A DNA stretch of 56,139 bases from Pueribacillus sp041725775 (GCF_041725775.1 NZ_JBEUEL010000020.1:1-56139), one strand, 5' to 3'. Counted from the stretch's first letter, positions 35,294-43,053 are shown. Program-made: numbers and translations. The notes: generated by a model not told the origin, from the sequence alone.

Positions 35294-35728
35294 TGCTAAT
35301 GTTCACTTATGGAACGCTTAAAGATCCGCTACGGCTGGAACAGGACGGGGCGATTATCACAGTAGAAAATGCAGTAGTACAAGGATTTAAAATGTATTCA
35401 AACAAAAGGCTTCTTTCCAATTACTAAAAGGACAGGAAACACGAACGACGTCATCTATGGTACATTGTTTTTCATTCCGAAACACGTTATCACACAATAT
35501 TACGACAGGATCGAGGGCTACATTCCAGGACGAGATCCAAAGCTAAATATGTACAATCGTGAAAAGGTTAATGTATCCGTAAATGGAAGGCAAGTTGAAG
35601 CTGAAATGTATGTAGCAAATGAAGATATGTTTGAAGAACTTTATGAGGACTCAAACTTAGTCGAGTCTGGAAACTGGGACGACGTGGGGAAAGCGTTGTC
35701 GTGTTTACGATTGGGAGTGGTGACATGA
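35293..35728 (+). pseudogene. Gamma-glutamyl cyclotransferase-like (GGCT/AIG2) protein, frameshifted
   Basis: ATG 35293 gives LMFTYGTLKDPLRL with the GGCT YGTL phosphate-loop motif, then stops at SNKRLLSNY. The next frame continues GFFPITKRTGNTNDVIYGTLFFIP and the C-terminal half (RIEGYIPGRDP, YNREKVNV) to 35728. Removing one A of the AAAA at about 35402-35405 restores a 144-aa protein. It could be a genuine mutation, a base-calling slip, or slippage-dependent expression. GGCTs release 5-oxoproline from gamma-glutamyl amines and fit an amidoligase pathway. Confidence 0.75.
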
Positions 35729-36063
35729 AAGAAGCATTAAACAAGCTTTATAGTCTTAGAAAACAGTGGGAAATCAAGCGAAATAGCGCAGTGAATAAAC
35801 AAGTTAGGGGAATTGTAAAATATTCAAAAGAAGTGGATAAGATCGATCATATTCTGATTGGAATTAATCTTACTATAAACGAACTTGGAGGGGGTGATCT
35901 ATTAGTAGAACAATCTGATACATGTACTGAATGGTGTCCTAACTGTGAAAGTGAAGTAGAGTTACCGTATGAATTTAAAACACATAAATGTCCAAATTGT
36001 AATGAAAGAATACTTCCGTGTGCTCAATGCTTTATATCGAATTGTCAATATTGTCCACTTTAA
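35725..36063 (+). CDS. Small zinc-finger protein
   Basis: 112 aa. The N-terminal half is helical and basic; the C-terminal half has paired knuckles (CPNCESEVEL, HKCPNCNERILPCAQC and CQYCPL). ATG 35725 overlaps the cyclotransferase stop (ATGA) and has GGGAGTGG upstream. Unrecognised function, probably nucleic-acid or protein binding. Confidence 0.65.
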   Translation: MKEALNKLYSLRKQWEIKRNSAVNKQVRGIVKYSKEVDKIDHILIGINLTINELGGGDLLVEQSDTCTEWCPNCESEVELPYEFKTHKCPNCNERILPCAQCFISNCQYCPL

Positions 36064-36098
36064 TATTAACTACTCAATAGAATATAGGGGGTTATTTA

Positions 36099-36329
36099 AT
36101 GGAAAAAGACAGGTATTTTTACTATGACGGAGAAAATCCGCCAATGGAAGTATCGATCCCTAAGCTTAAAGGGACGAATGGAACTAGTCGTTTCATGGTG
36201 GACCACGTTTTAATGAAAGGCAAATCCGACAGACAGTATAACGCAGTCATGGGTAAACGTTACGGAGTTTTTCGTAATCCACTACTATTTGAAATTCTCA
36301 ATTCTAAAAAATGTTTGGAGGTTATTTAA
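36099..36329 (+). CDS. Small hypothetical protein
   Basis: 76 aa, MEKDRYFYYDGENPPMEVSI..., basic in its second half, with no cysteines or membrane segment. GGGGG lies before the ATG. Four bases separate it from the next gene, so they are co-expressed. Unrecognised. Confidence 0.55.
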   Translation: MEKDRYFYYDGENPPMEVSIPKLKGTNGTSRFMVDHVLMKGKSDRQYNAVMGKRYGVFRNPLLFEILNSKKCLEVI

Positions 36330-36332
36330 TTT

Positions 36333-36644
36333 ATGGAAAAAACAAAGAAATTAGCTACATTTAGAATGATCGTAGAGGAAGCAAATAAAGCAGGTGTTAC
36401 CGAAGTACCTATGAAGACTTTTGAAAAGTTTTTAGATGTTTTAGGACAGACTACAGCACGTAATGAAATTTTAGAAGAAATTATATTTGAACAAACTGGA
36501 TGGAGTATGCTGGAATTGGAGTTAGAAGAAATTAAAAAGATTAGAAAACATGCGGAAAAATTAGACGATAGAGAAAGGAGTGAAGGTCTGTTTGATATTT
36601 TGAAAATAATGGAAGTTATTTCGGATATAGAGAGGAGAAAATAG
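36333..36644 (+). CDS. Small helical hypothetical protein
   Basis: 103 aa, strongly helical, with an alternating Glu/Lys C-terminal half (LELEEIKKIRKHAEKLDDRE) that may be a coiled coil. GGAGG precedes its start. It abuts the next small gene directly. Unrecognised. Confidence 0.55.
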   Translation: MEKTKKLATFRMIVEEANKAGVTEVPMKTFEKFLDVLGQTTARNEILEEIIFEQTGWSMLELELEEIKKIRKHAEKLDDRERSEGLFDILKIMEVISDIERRK

Positions 36645-36767
36645 ATGAGTGACGTAAGACTAAACTCTAATAAAGGAGAATTTAAAGACGACTTTAATAG
36701 ACTTAAAAGATTCGTGGAAAAGGAATATGAAATGACTGTTACAGAATTTTGGACACATACACACTAG
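36645..36767 (+). CDS. Small protein MSDVRLNSNK
   Basis: 40 aa, charged, starting at the base after the previous stop; AGAGGAGAA lies 7-15 bases before the ATG. No known motif. The downstream DNA may once have extended it. Confidence 0.4.
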   Translation: MSDVRLNSNKGEFKDDFNRLKRFVEKEYEMTVTEFWTHTH

Positions 36768-36866
36768 ATGACGGTGATTACGTACTCGTCAAATTATTTT
36801 ATAGATAATAGAAAACCTAGAATCGTTTTGCTATACTGAAGGCAAAAGTGCTGGAGGAGGATAGGG

Positions 36867-37034
36867 ATGTCTGTACCTTCTGGGGGATGGCAATCTGATT
36901 CTGGGTTACTAGACATTGTTGACGACGCTACACACTATAACGAACCTAGCTCGTTAACTGTGATTGCAGTATCTATCGCAGTCTTAATAGTTGTGTTTAC
37001 ATTTTTATATTTAAGTACTAAGGACAAGGAGTAG
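36867..37034 (+). CDS. Small single-span membrane protein
   Basis: 55 aa. A polar N-terminus (SVPSGGWQSDSGLLDIV) is followed by one transmembrane helix (LTVIAVSIAVLIVVFTFLYL) and a short Lys-rich tail, predicted N-out. GGAGGAGG lies 7 bases before the ATG. A phage or conjugative-element accessory is likely; it lacks holin hallmarks. Confidence 0.6.
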   Translation: MSVPSGGWQSDSGLLDIVDDATHYNEPSSLTVIAVSIAVLIVVFTFLYLSTKDKE

Positions 37035-37251
37035 CTGGATGAGGTACAGGGGAGTTAGGGGAAATTAATACACATAAATACACGTTAATACAAAATTAAT
37101 ACACCAGAAAAGCTTGTTGTGACGGGCTTTAATACACTTTTTCGCTCTCCTGTATTAAGGTTTCAGTAAGGTAAGAAAAACAATTTTATACAATTAATAT
37201 ACTTGAATATTCTGAAAAAAAAAACGGGGTTTTTGAATCTTTAAAATTCAC

Positions 37252-37280
37252 TTGACATTTGACAAGGTTGAGTGTATTAT
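37252..37280 (+). promoter_or_regulatory. Promoter at the centre of the iteron array
   Basis: TTGACA (37252-37257) and TATTAT (37275-37280) with 17 bases between; an overlapping TATAAT (37278-37283) gives a 20-base spacer. It points at the gene starting at 37544. Confidence 0.65.
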
Positions 37281-37310
37281 AATAATTGGATAATTGTGCT
37301 TACGCCTCTC

Positions 37311-37331
37311 CTACTAATAATATATTAGTAG
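37311..37331. repeat. Perfect palindrome inside the array
   Basis: CTACTAATA and TATTAGTAG are perfect 9-base arms around ATA. It lies about 30 bases downstream of the central promoter. It could be an operator, nick site or RNA hairpin. Confidence 0.75.
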
Positions 37332-37543
37332 GTTAAATTATATAATATAATTGTCAGAAAATTCTGCACAATAAAATAAAATATTTTTTAGGGGGTTGAT
37401 AAATTCTTAATACAGGCTGGTGTAAAAGTGTATTAAACCCCGCCGTTATACGGTTTCTAGGTGTATTAAAAGTGTATTAATTGCGTATTAAGAGTGTATT
37501 AATTATACTAGTCAATAGTCTAGTCAAGAAAGGGGAGTTTGTT

Positions 37544-38209
37544 TTGCATTGCAAAGTATGTAAAACAGTATTAGAAAAACCTAGTTACCGTCAAATATTC
37601 CCACACTTTAACTTTCCTGCTCATAGTACAGAAGATTGGGAGATATGTAAGCATGGACTACTTGAGCAGAATATGTCACCTGCTTATCAATTCTTGAAAC
37701 AAGCAGTCAATTTATCGTCAAAAGCAAATGATTTTCCAGACATTAAAAACTTACTGAACGACAGCAGCAGTAATTTTGAGTTGTTGCTTCAAATTGATCG
37801 ACTAGGAGAAATGATCGCTATTTCTTTCCCAGAGATTGAAATAATAATTAGTGATAACTTTATTCCAGCGGAAGTGCAACTTGATAGATACACATATCAA
37901 AAACTAGTTGCATATGAACTGGAGAAGAACACACGTGATCCAATTTTTCTTCGGAATACAACGAAAGAGATGTTTGAGTGTACACAAAAAGGGGAAATGA
38001 ATTTAAGCAGTCCTTTCTATTATGGAACAATTCCCGTTAGCAGAACTTCTCAATCAATTCGTGTTCCAGTAGAGTTAGTGCGAACGTTACGTTACCCTTT
38101 TATACATAGGGAACGTTCACTAGAAAGAATATTAATGGAATACGCTGAACATCTTAACGTGTCGCCCAGAAACGAAGATATAGCCTACTTAATATTAAAG
38201 AGAGTATAA
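37544..38209 (+). CDS. Hypothetical protein with N-terminal CxxC, next to the probable origin
   Basis: 221 aa from TTG 37544, 6 bases after GGGGAG. The N-terminus has HCKVCKTVLEKP and later a Cys-Lys-His, a possible zinc site; the rest is mixed alpha/beta. A C-terminal helical segment (SLERILMEYAEHLNVSPRNEDIAYLIL) follows. I do not recognise it. As first gene after the array it is the best candidate for an initiator or array-binding regulator, by position only. Confidence 0.6.
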   Translation: MHCKVCKTVLEKPSYRQIFPHFNFPAHSTEDWEICKHGLLEQNMSPAYQFLKQAVNLSSKANDFPDIKNLLNDSSSNFELLLQIDRLGEMIAISFPEIEIIISDNFIPAEVQLDRYTYQKLVAYELEKNTRDPIFLRNTTKEMFECTQKGEMNLSSPFYYGTIPVSRTSQSIRVPVELVRTLRYPFIHRERSLERILMEYAEHLNVSPRNEDIAYLILKRV

Positions 38210-38274
38210 GACCTTCAAACATCAGAAGGCGTGTAAGAGGAGAACGTGCGTCGTATACAGTAAACTACGTCAAC

Positions 38275-38505
38275 ATGGATCATCTTCCAGGCGATAAACG
38301 CTCCGCTATTAATAAGGCGTTGCAAAGCATTGACACTTCTTTTATAAGACAAGCCGCAGTCGGGATGGATAACAAACCCCTAACAAGCGTACGAGTGGAC
38401 TATTCCGATAAAAAAGAGATTGATAAACTCTCAAAAGAGCTTCACGTCCCAGTCTACAAAGTCACGACAGCATTGTTATTATATTCTAATTATGTAAAAG
38501 CTTGA
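38275..38505 (+). CDS. Small hypothetical protein, start uncertain
   Basis: 76 aa from ATG 38275, which lacks a ribosome site. The frame is open upstream to about 38214 (SYTVNYVN and RRRVRGE precede), without ATG/GTG/TTG. A single frameshift would join it to GTG 38246 behind AGAGGAG. The C-terminus (DKLSKELHVPVYKVTTALLLYSNY) resembles a ribbon-helix-helix-like or helical DNA-binding tail. Unknown function. Confidence 0.45.
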   Translation: MDHLPGDKRSAINKALQSIDTSFIRQAAVGMDNKPLTSVRVDYSDKKEIDKLSKELHVPVYKVTTALLLYSNYVKA

Positions 38506-38554
38506 CAAACTATATGACTATATTATAGAGTATGCAGTATAGGGGGAAGTAGGG

Positions 38555-38659
38555 ATCAATCTGATTAACAATCTTAATCACTTCAAAGAATTTCTATGGT
38601 TGTTAGCTGGTACGGGAATTATAATGTCGTTTATTTATCTCGTTGACAAAGCACTATAA
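38555..38659 (+). CDS. Possible tiny membrane peptide with a non-AUG start
   Basis: The frame from ATC 38555 encodes NLNHFKEFLWLLAGTGIIMSFIYLVD, one hydrophobic helix. AGGGGG lies about 8 bases upstream but no ATG, GTG or TTG does. Listed because the pattern recurs elsewhere in this element. Confidence 0.25.
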   Translation: MNLINNLNHFKEFLWLLAGTGIIMSFIYLVDKAL

Positions 38660-38670
38660 GGAGGACGACT

Positions 38671-38844
38671 ATGACACCTAAATACAGGGAAGGGGACATT
38701 CTCGTCCATAAACACAATAGCGTTATAGGAAAAATAACTGTGATTGCTTCAGATGATAAATACTATATCGTCGAGAGTCATGGAGAAGTTTACCGCTTTT
38801 CTCACAAGCATTTAGAGCATGAGTGGGATAAGAAAGAGGGATAG
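38671..38844 (+). CDS. Small SH3-like hypothetical protein
   Basis: 57 aa, MTPKYREGDILVHK..., with beta-strand-rich KITVIASDDKYYIVES. The GDxLVHK...I pattern resembles small phage SH3-barrel proteins. AGGAGG is 8 bases before the ATG. Unknown role. Confidence 0.55.
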   Translation: MTPKYREGDILVHKHNSVIGKITVIASDDKYYIVESHGEVYRFSHKHLEHEWDKKEG

Positions 38845-38876
38845 AATGACACGTAAAGAATTGGAGGATGAAAAAG

Positions 38877-38996
38877 TTGGAACAATGTCCGATCTGTGAT
38901 ACATGGGTCGTTACAAGTTGCCCATGTTGTGGGACGATTTTCTGTCCCGACTGTTTTATAACCGAACATGAACTGGAAAGTGAGGGAGGGGAGTAG
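38877..38996 (+). CDS. Tiny zinc-finger protein
   Basis: 39 aa from TTG 38877 (GGAGG 9 bases upstream). The knuckles CPICDTWVVTSCPCCG and FCPDC give seven cysteines. The overlapping ATG at 38868 abuts the ribosome site and is less likely. It lies one base from the next start, so translation is probably coupled. Confidence 0.5.
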   Translation: MEQCPICDTWVVTSCPCCGTIFCPDCFITEHELESEGGE

Positions 38997-38997
38997 C

Positions 38998-39195
38998 TTG
39001 ACTAATACCGATTATTTCATACGTAAATTCTCAGAAGCTGGTTTAAGTATACAAATTACAATCGAAGACGATAGCATTGTGGATATAATTGTCCCTAATG
39101 GAGAAAGATACGAATATTTTCGTACAAGAGATGTTGACCTTCATACAGCATTAGTCCTTATGGTCGATAAATTATCTGAAGAAGGTTTTTTATGA
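38998..39195 (+). CDS. Small hypothetical protein
   Basis: 65 aa from TTG 38998 behind GAGGGGAG. Alpha/beta: NTDYFIRKFSEAGLSIQITI then VPNGERYEYF and a closing helix. Unrecognised; belongs to the early operon that ran into the helicase gene. Confidence 0.55.
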   Translation: MTNTDYFIRKFSEAGLSIQITIEDDSIVDIIVPNGERYEYFRTRDVDLHTALVLMVDKLSEEGFL

Positions 39196-39267
39196 TTATT
39201 TTATTAAAAATGACATTTTTGTGACTATATTATTAATCGTAATGTAAGATAGGAGGAGAAAACTAGC

Positions 39268-39366
39268 TTGCTAGAGTTATACCCTTACCAACAACAAGAT
39301 TTAAACTTTCTCTCCCAGTGGGGACGATCTGCAAATTTTTCCGAGCCAGGAGCTTCTCCTAGATAA
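39268..39366 (+). pseudogene. Helicase N-terminal fragment ending at the chimeric junction
   Basis: TTG 39268 follows AGGAGGAG by 9 bases. The first 29 residues (LLELYPYQQQDLNFL... RSANFSEPGA) match the start of SNF2/DEAD-type helicases, where the next residues would be GKT of the P-loop. Instead the frame runs into reversed portal sequence (SPR, stop). The gene was cut inside Walker A. Confidence 0.65.
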
Positions 39367-40481
39367 AGAGGTGAGACTCCAGTTACAAGTTCGATATTTT
39401 TCTGAATCATTTGAATTAAATTTACTACCCATCCTGGAGCAAGAACTCCGTCTAGTTTTTTAATTGAATTTATGTCGTCAACAGGTATAGTTAATCCTGG
39501 TTGCCATAACTTGTTCGCTAAGTCTTTGATATTTCTAATGCCAGACGCATTTTTATCGACAACCAGTTGTCCGTTAGCAAGTGCTACGTTTTCAATGACC
39601 AATTGAAGTAATTTGTTAACAATAACCTGCATCTCAATAAGCTGTTCAGCTTCACCCATTCCCCAGAAACTTTTTTGAATTGGGTAGTTAAGACCTCGAA
39701 CGAATGGATATTTGCCATGCATGTAGAAATTTTTGTCGTAAGATAAAAGAACATTTCCTGCTACTACAATCCTAACTAACCCGTCATTTTTATCTTTCTT
39801 CCAATATTCGATTAGAGTTGCTTGCCGCTGTCTCGGATCTTCATCGTCTTCGCTGTCGTAAACACTAATTTCAGTATTCATTTGGTCGGCAACGACTTGA
39901 TTTGCTTTCTCTGGATACCGTCTTTTGATGTATTCTATTGAACGCTTCATTGCTGTGCCACAGAAGTCTGCATTTTGTAAGTCATCTACTTCGTTAGGGT
40001 CAACAAAGAAGTTTACGGGATCAACAATTTCAAACGCAACGTCTCCTAGACCATTTAACTTATGGGGGTCGAAAAACACCTTCCATATGCTTGTTCCAAA
40101 CTTTAAACGTTCACGTTCGCCTAATTGCAACGATTTCTCAATCCCATTTTTCTCTAATATAATTTTTACAATTTTAGTTAAATCTTTTGCAGTCTCTTCT
40201 GTATCTGGACGTGTAGGTAGGACGATGGGGTCTGGTACGTTCGTAGTCAAATAAGGCATCAAACTTTCAACTGTCGTAAACACGTAGTTGATTGTAGGCT
40301 TTATTCGATCCTTATCTACCTTGATTCCCGACCATTGATCGTTTTTATAGAATTGTTCGTATTTACGCCACTTATCGTGCAAAGGCTTTTTAGCTTGCAT
40401 GGCATATCGATAATTGTCCCAAACTTCGCTTACAATCTGTTCTTCACGTTTACTAGATTTGGCTTGTTTTTCATCCATCAT
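39346..40481 (-). pseudogene. Phage portal protein, C-terminus deleted
   Basis: About 380 residues of a portal protein: RKYEQFYKNDQWSG, VDPVNFFVDPNEVDDLQ, SFWGMGEAEQLIEMQ, IELVTGVSPLYLGEAPGS. After that the frame continues 18 residues antisense to the helicase fragment (EKFADRPHWERKFKSCCW) and stops at 39285. Portal proteins of this type are normally longer. Without the clip-to-barrel C-terminal part it should not assemble. Its ATG overlaps the preceding small gene (ATGA). Confidence 0.8.
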
Positions 40482-40675
40482 TCGTCACCTCCCTCGTAAG
40501 AGTGAAATCCATCACTGATTTCATTAATCCATTTCTTTGCATTTTCATACTTCATACGCCATTGTTCAGCTTCTTGTCTTGCTTCAGCTAACTGCTTTGA
40601 TAAATAAATAATCTGTTCATTTTGTGCGGCAATCGCATTTTTTGTATTAAATAAGACCCGAATAAACTTCAACAC
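40478..40675 (-). CDS. Small coiled-coil protein between terminase and portal
   Basis: 65 aa, mostly one helix (NEQIIYLSKQLAEARQEAEQ), overlapping the terminase end and the portal start. Such small proteins sit here in some phages; function unknown. Confidence 0.6.
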   Translation of the reverse strand: MLKFIRVLFNTKNAIAAQNEQIIYLSKQLAEARQEAEQWRMKYENAKKWINEISDGFHSYEGGDE

Positions 40676-42095
40676 GATCTATATCCTCCTTGCCATCTTC
40701 ATAGAAGTCTGGTAACGGTGGTGGCACTGAAGTAACCATCGAAGCAACAGAGACGTCGTGATGTCTTGGAATCCCCATAATCATATAGCGAAGGGCATCA
40801 ACCGTGTGATCCTTATAGGCATGTGGTTTTTCTGGTTCATTCTGTCCAGGCTTCGCTTTCTGCCATCTGTATTGGGAGAGTTCTTCTATTAAATGTTCAC
40901 ATCGTTCAGAGATCACTAACTTAGGTTGACCATCTTTATTTTTCTTTAAATATTCCGAGATTTTATGAATACCAGCATGTAAATCATTGTTTCCAGGAAT
41001 TACTGGAACACCGTGACGCAGGTACTCTCCACGTACAGATTTCCCTGTTACCGCATTTCTGTTTTGTGTTGAAGGGTCAATCCAATGTCCAAAAATTGAA
41101 GTGTCCTTCGACATAAACTTAATATTAGCGGCGTGGTGTTCTACGAGCTGGTTCGTTTCGTAATACTCTTGGTAAACATAAAGAGTTCCTGTATCTGGAT
41201 TAACTGATCCCCATAAAGCTGCCGTCGGATTATGCAGACCATGATCCAGTCCAAAGTAAACAGGATGCTCTGGATCTGGATTAACGTGTGGAATAACATA
41301 CGGATAAGATGAATGAAAATCTGGGAACACTTGTCCTTCAAACGCAGACCAATCTGCGTAAATGTATCTCTTAACCCAACTTTCTGGATAGCTGTCCAGA
41401 AGTCCTTGTACATAGTCTTCTGGAAGGTAAATATTCTCTGTTGTCGGAGCTTGAAAATAAGAGTAATTTTCGCTTTGATTTTGTACAAACTTAGAGTACA
41501 CCCAGCTTCCACCTTCTGGGTTCGTTGTTCCAAAACCTGTACGTCTGGGAACATTATTTCGTCGAAGGCGAGACTCTAGCATCATCCAAATATCCTCAGC
41601 CACTTCAGAAAGTTCATCTATATAGAAGAAACCCAGATTTAAACACTTATATTTATTTGGATCGTCCATAGATCGAAAGATAACAACTGATCCATTGTAG
41701 AATTCAAGTGAGTTCTCGGATTTATTGAACGCTGTCTCTAATCTTCCACCTTTTAAAACAGGGTGGGGGACAACTTCCAAAAATGTTCTTTGTGTCGTAT
41801 CTCGTAAGTTTGGATATGTTTGTGCGCCAACTAGTCCAAAATTATTTGGATACCTAAGAGCTAACTGAATAGCTTCTTGTGATCCGCATAGCGTTTTTCC
41901 AGAACCGAAACCTCCAGCATATAAACGATACTTCGCATTAGAAGCGTGGAAATCAGATTGAGCAGGAAGAGGGTCATAGAATTGCTCTAAATATCCACAC
42001 GTTGGACAAAACCCCCACCACGTATCTGAACCTTCTTTGTAGGGCTTTCCACACATTTTACACGGATGCTCATTATAAGGAAGAAATTCTGTCAT
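40647..42095 (-). CDS. terL: Phage terminase large subunit with N-terminal zinc ribbon
   Basis: 482 aa DNA-packaging motor and nuclease. A zinc ribbon (HPCKMCG...GFCPTCG, residues about 11-34) precedes the ATPase, which has Walker A GGFGSGKT and Walker B FFYIDELSE. The RNase-H-like nuclease then begins with FGLDHG and ends with KDHTVDALRYM. Intact length. It overlaps the small-terminase gene upstream. With no intact portal or capsid genes left it cannot package alone. Confidence 0.92.
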   Translation of the reverse strand: MTEFLPYNEHPCKMCGKPYKEGSDTWWGFCPTCGYLEQFYDPLPAQSDFHASNAKYRLYAGGFGSGKTLCGSQEAIQLALRYPNNFGLVGAQTYPNLRDTTQRTFLEVVPHPVLKGGRLETAFNKSENSLEFYNGSVVIFRSMDDPNKYKCLNLGFFYIDELSEVAEDIWMMLESRLRRNNVPRRTGFGTTNPEGGSWVYSKFVQNQSENYSYFQAPTTENIYLPEDYVQGLLDSYPESWVKRYIYADWSAFEGQVFPDFHSSYPYVIPHVNPDPEHPVYFGLDHGLHNPTAALWGSVNPDTGTLYVYQEYYETNQLVEHHAANIKFMSKDTSIFGHWIDPSTQNRNAVTGKSVRGEYLRHGVPVIPGNNDLHAGIHKISEYLKKNKDGQPKLVISERCEHLIEELSQYRWQKAKPGQNEPEKPHAYKDHTVDALRYMIMGIPRHHDVSVASMVTSVPPPLPDFYEDGKEDIDRVEVYSGLI

Positions 42096-42507
42096 TTGAA
42101 ATTTCCTCTAAATTCACAATATCTTGTTGTTTATTCCCTTCGTCAGGGTTTGGAATATTGTTTACTATAATAATGTTTGGAGACTTCGTTTCTTTCTCTT
42201 CATTAGAGATTCTCATGAACTCCAACAACATTTTCTGTTGTCTTCCTTTACCTTCAACAGCTTGATTGAAAATTGTATTCAAAACCTCTGGAAGCTTCGC
42301 TACGTAAAGGTCTTGCATGTTTTTCACAGCCCAGCGAAGAAAAGAAGGATCATTCATATACTTTCTATATTCATTCAAAGTGATTCCTAAAGACTCCGCC
42401 TTATACGTATCGGGCATATCTGAAAACCCTTCATCCATCATTAAGCGGACTAATTCTTTAGCTGTATCGTCCTTTTCAAATGTTTTCTTTATTGGAAGCT
42501 TTTCCAT
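42073..42507 (-). CDS. terS: Phage terminase small subunit (probable)
   Basis: 144 aa from ATG 42507 (GGAGGG 6 bases upstream). The middle helices (ESLGITLNEYRKYMNDPSF, WAVKNMQDLYVAKLPEVLNTIF) resemble small-terminase DNA-binding and oligomerisation segments. The C-terminal SPNIIIVNNIPNPDEG stretch precedes terL by a 23-base overlap. Called mostly from position and size. Confidence 0.7.
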   Translation of the reverse strand: MEKLPIKKTFEKDDTAKELVRLMMDEGFSDMPDTYKAESLGITLNEYRKYMNDPSFLRWAVKNMQDLYVAKLPEVLNTIFNQAVEGKGRQQKMLLEFMRISNEEKETKSPNIIIVNNIPNPDEGNKQQDIVNLEEISNDRISSL

Positions 42508-42601
42508 TGGCAACCCTCCAATTCTTAATAAATTATAACACTTATTACATACGCAATCAACTATGCAGTTATATCACAAAAATAATTTTTGAAAAAAGGT
42601 G

Positions 42602-42630
42602 TTGACAAGGGGGACAGATTTCAGTATCAT
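42602..42630 (+). promoter_or_regulatory. Element-borne promoter for the restored tRNA-Leu
   Basis: TTGACA and TATCAT with a 17-base spacer, pointing to the tRNA at 42711 about 80 bases on. It lies inside the element, so the tRNA rebuilt by integration would be transcribed from it. Confidence 0.6.
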
Positions 42631-42709
42631 GAAATTGTTGTCATTTTACTTACGAAAGGATCAAATACTTTCATCCTAATGCAGCAAAATGGAGCTAAAC
42701 CGCATAAAA

Positions 42710-42753
42710 TGCCGGAGTGGCGGAATAGGCAGACGCACAGGACTTAAAATCCT
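42710..42753 (+). other. attR: 44-bp element copy of the tRNA-Leu 5' half
   Basis: Identical to 29323-29366. It joins the element-borne 5' half to the chromosomal 3' half of the tRNA and marks the right boundary. Confidence 0.9.
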
Positions 42754-42800
42754 GCGGAGGGTTTACCTCCGTGCCGGTTCGAGTCCGGCCTCCGGCACCA
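42711..42800 (+). tRNA. tRNA-Leu(UAA)
   Basis: 90 bases with encoded CCA. Acceptor GCCGGAG pairs with CTCCGGC; anticodon arm CAGGA-CTTAAAA-TCCTG gives anticodon TAA. A long variable arm (GCGGAGGGTTTACCTCCGT) and the GGTTCGAGTCC T-arm are present. The 5' 43 bases are duplicated at attL. Confidence 0.95.
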
Positions 42801-42905
42801 ATAAATTAATGTTTGGTCTAGCCCACAGAAGTGGATGTAATTAAATAGTGCACCATTTCTAAGAGGTACTTAACGTTAAGTAAGTACCATTTTTAACTTT
42901 ATTTT

Positions 42906-42991
42906 GCCGGTGTGGCGGAATAGGCAGACGCGCGGGACTCAAAATCCCGTGTCCTTTATAGGACATGTCGGTTCGACCCCGACCACCGGTA
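42906..42991 (+). tRNA. tRNA-Leu(CAA)
   Basis: 86 bases without encoded CCA. Acceptor GCCGGTG pairs with CACCGGT (G-T at the end). The anticodon loop CTCAAAA gives CAA, and the long variable arm is TGTCCTTTATAGGACA. It shares the first ~30 bases in part with its neighbour. Confidence 0.94.
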
Positions 42992-43003
42992 GTATAAGCA
43001 CGT

Positions 43004-43053
43004 AAAGACGACGTTTTAGCGGTATTTAAACCGTTAAAGTGTCGTCTTTTTTA
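43004..43053 (+). terminator. Terminator of the tRNA operon
   Basis: AAAGACGAC pairs with GTCGTCTTT and an inner TTTAGCGGT/ACCGTTAAA stem stacks on it; TTTTTT follows. Nothing else is seen between here and 43271. Confidence 0.88.

Larger units (their letters stand above)
37065..37502. repeat. Mirror-symmetric iteron array, probable replication origin
   Basis: The left arm has TTAATACAC-type 9-mers at 37065, 37075, 37085, 37096 and 37129, and CCTGTATTAAG at 37150. The right arm is the mirror image: CTTAATACAGG at 37406, then GTGTATTAA at 37428, 37461, 37472 and 37494, with GCGTATTAA at 37483. The arms are ~100-base imperfect inverted repeats centred within a base or two on 37283. The 245 bases between are AT-rich and hold a promoter and a perfect palindrome. 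Iterons flanking an AT-rich centre recall phage-satellite origins. Confidence 0.75.
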
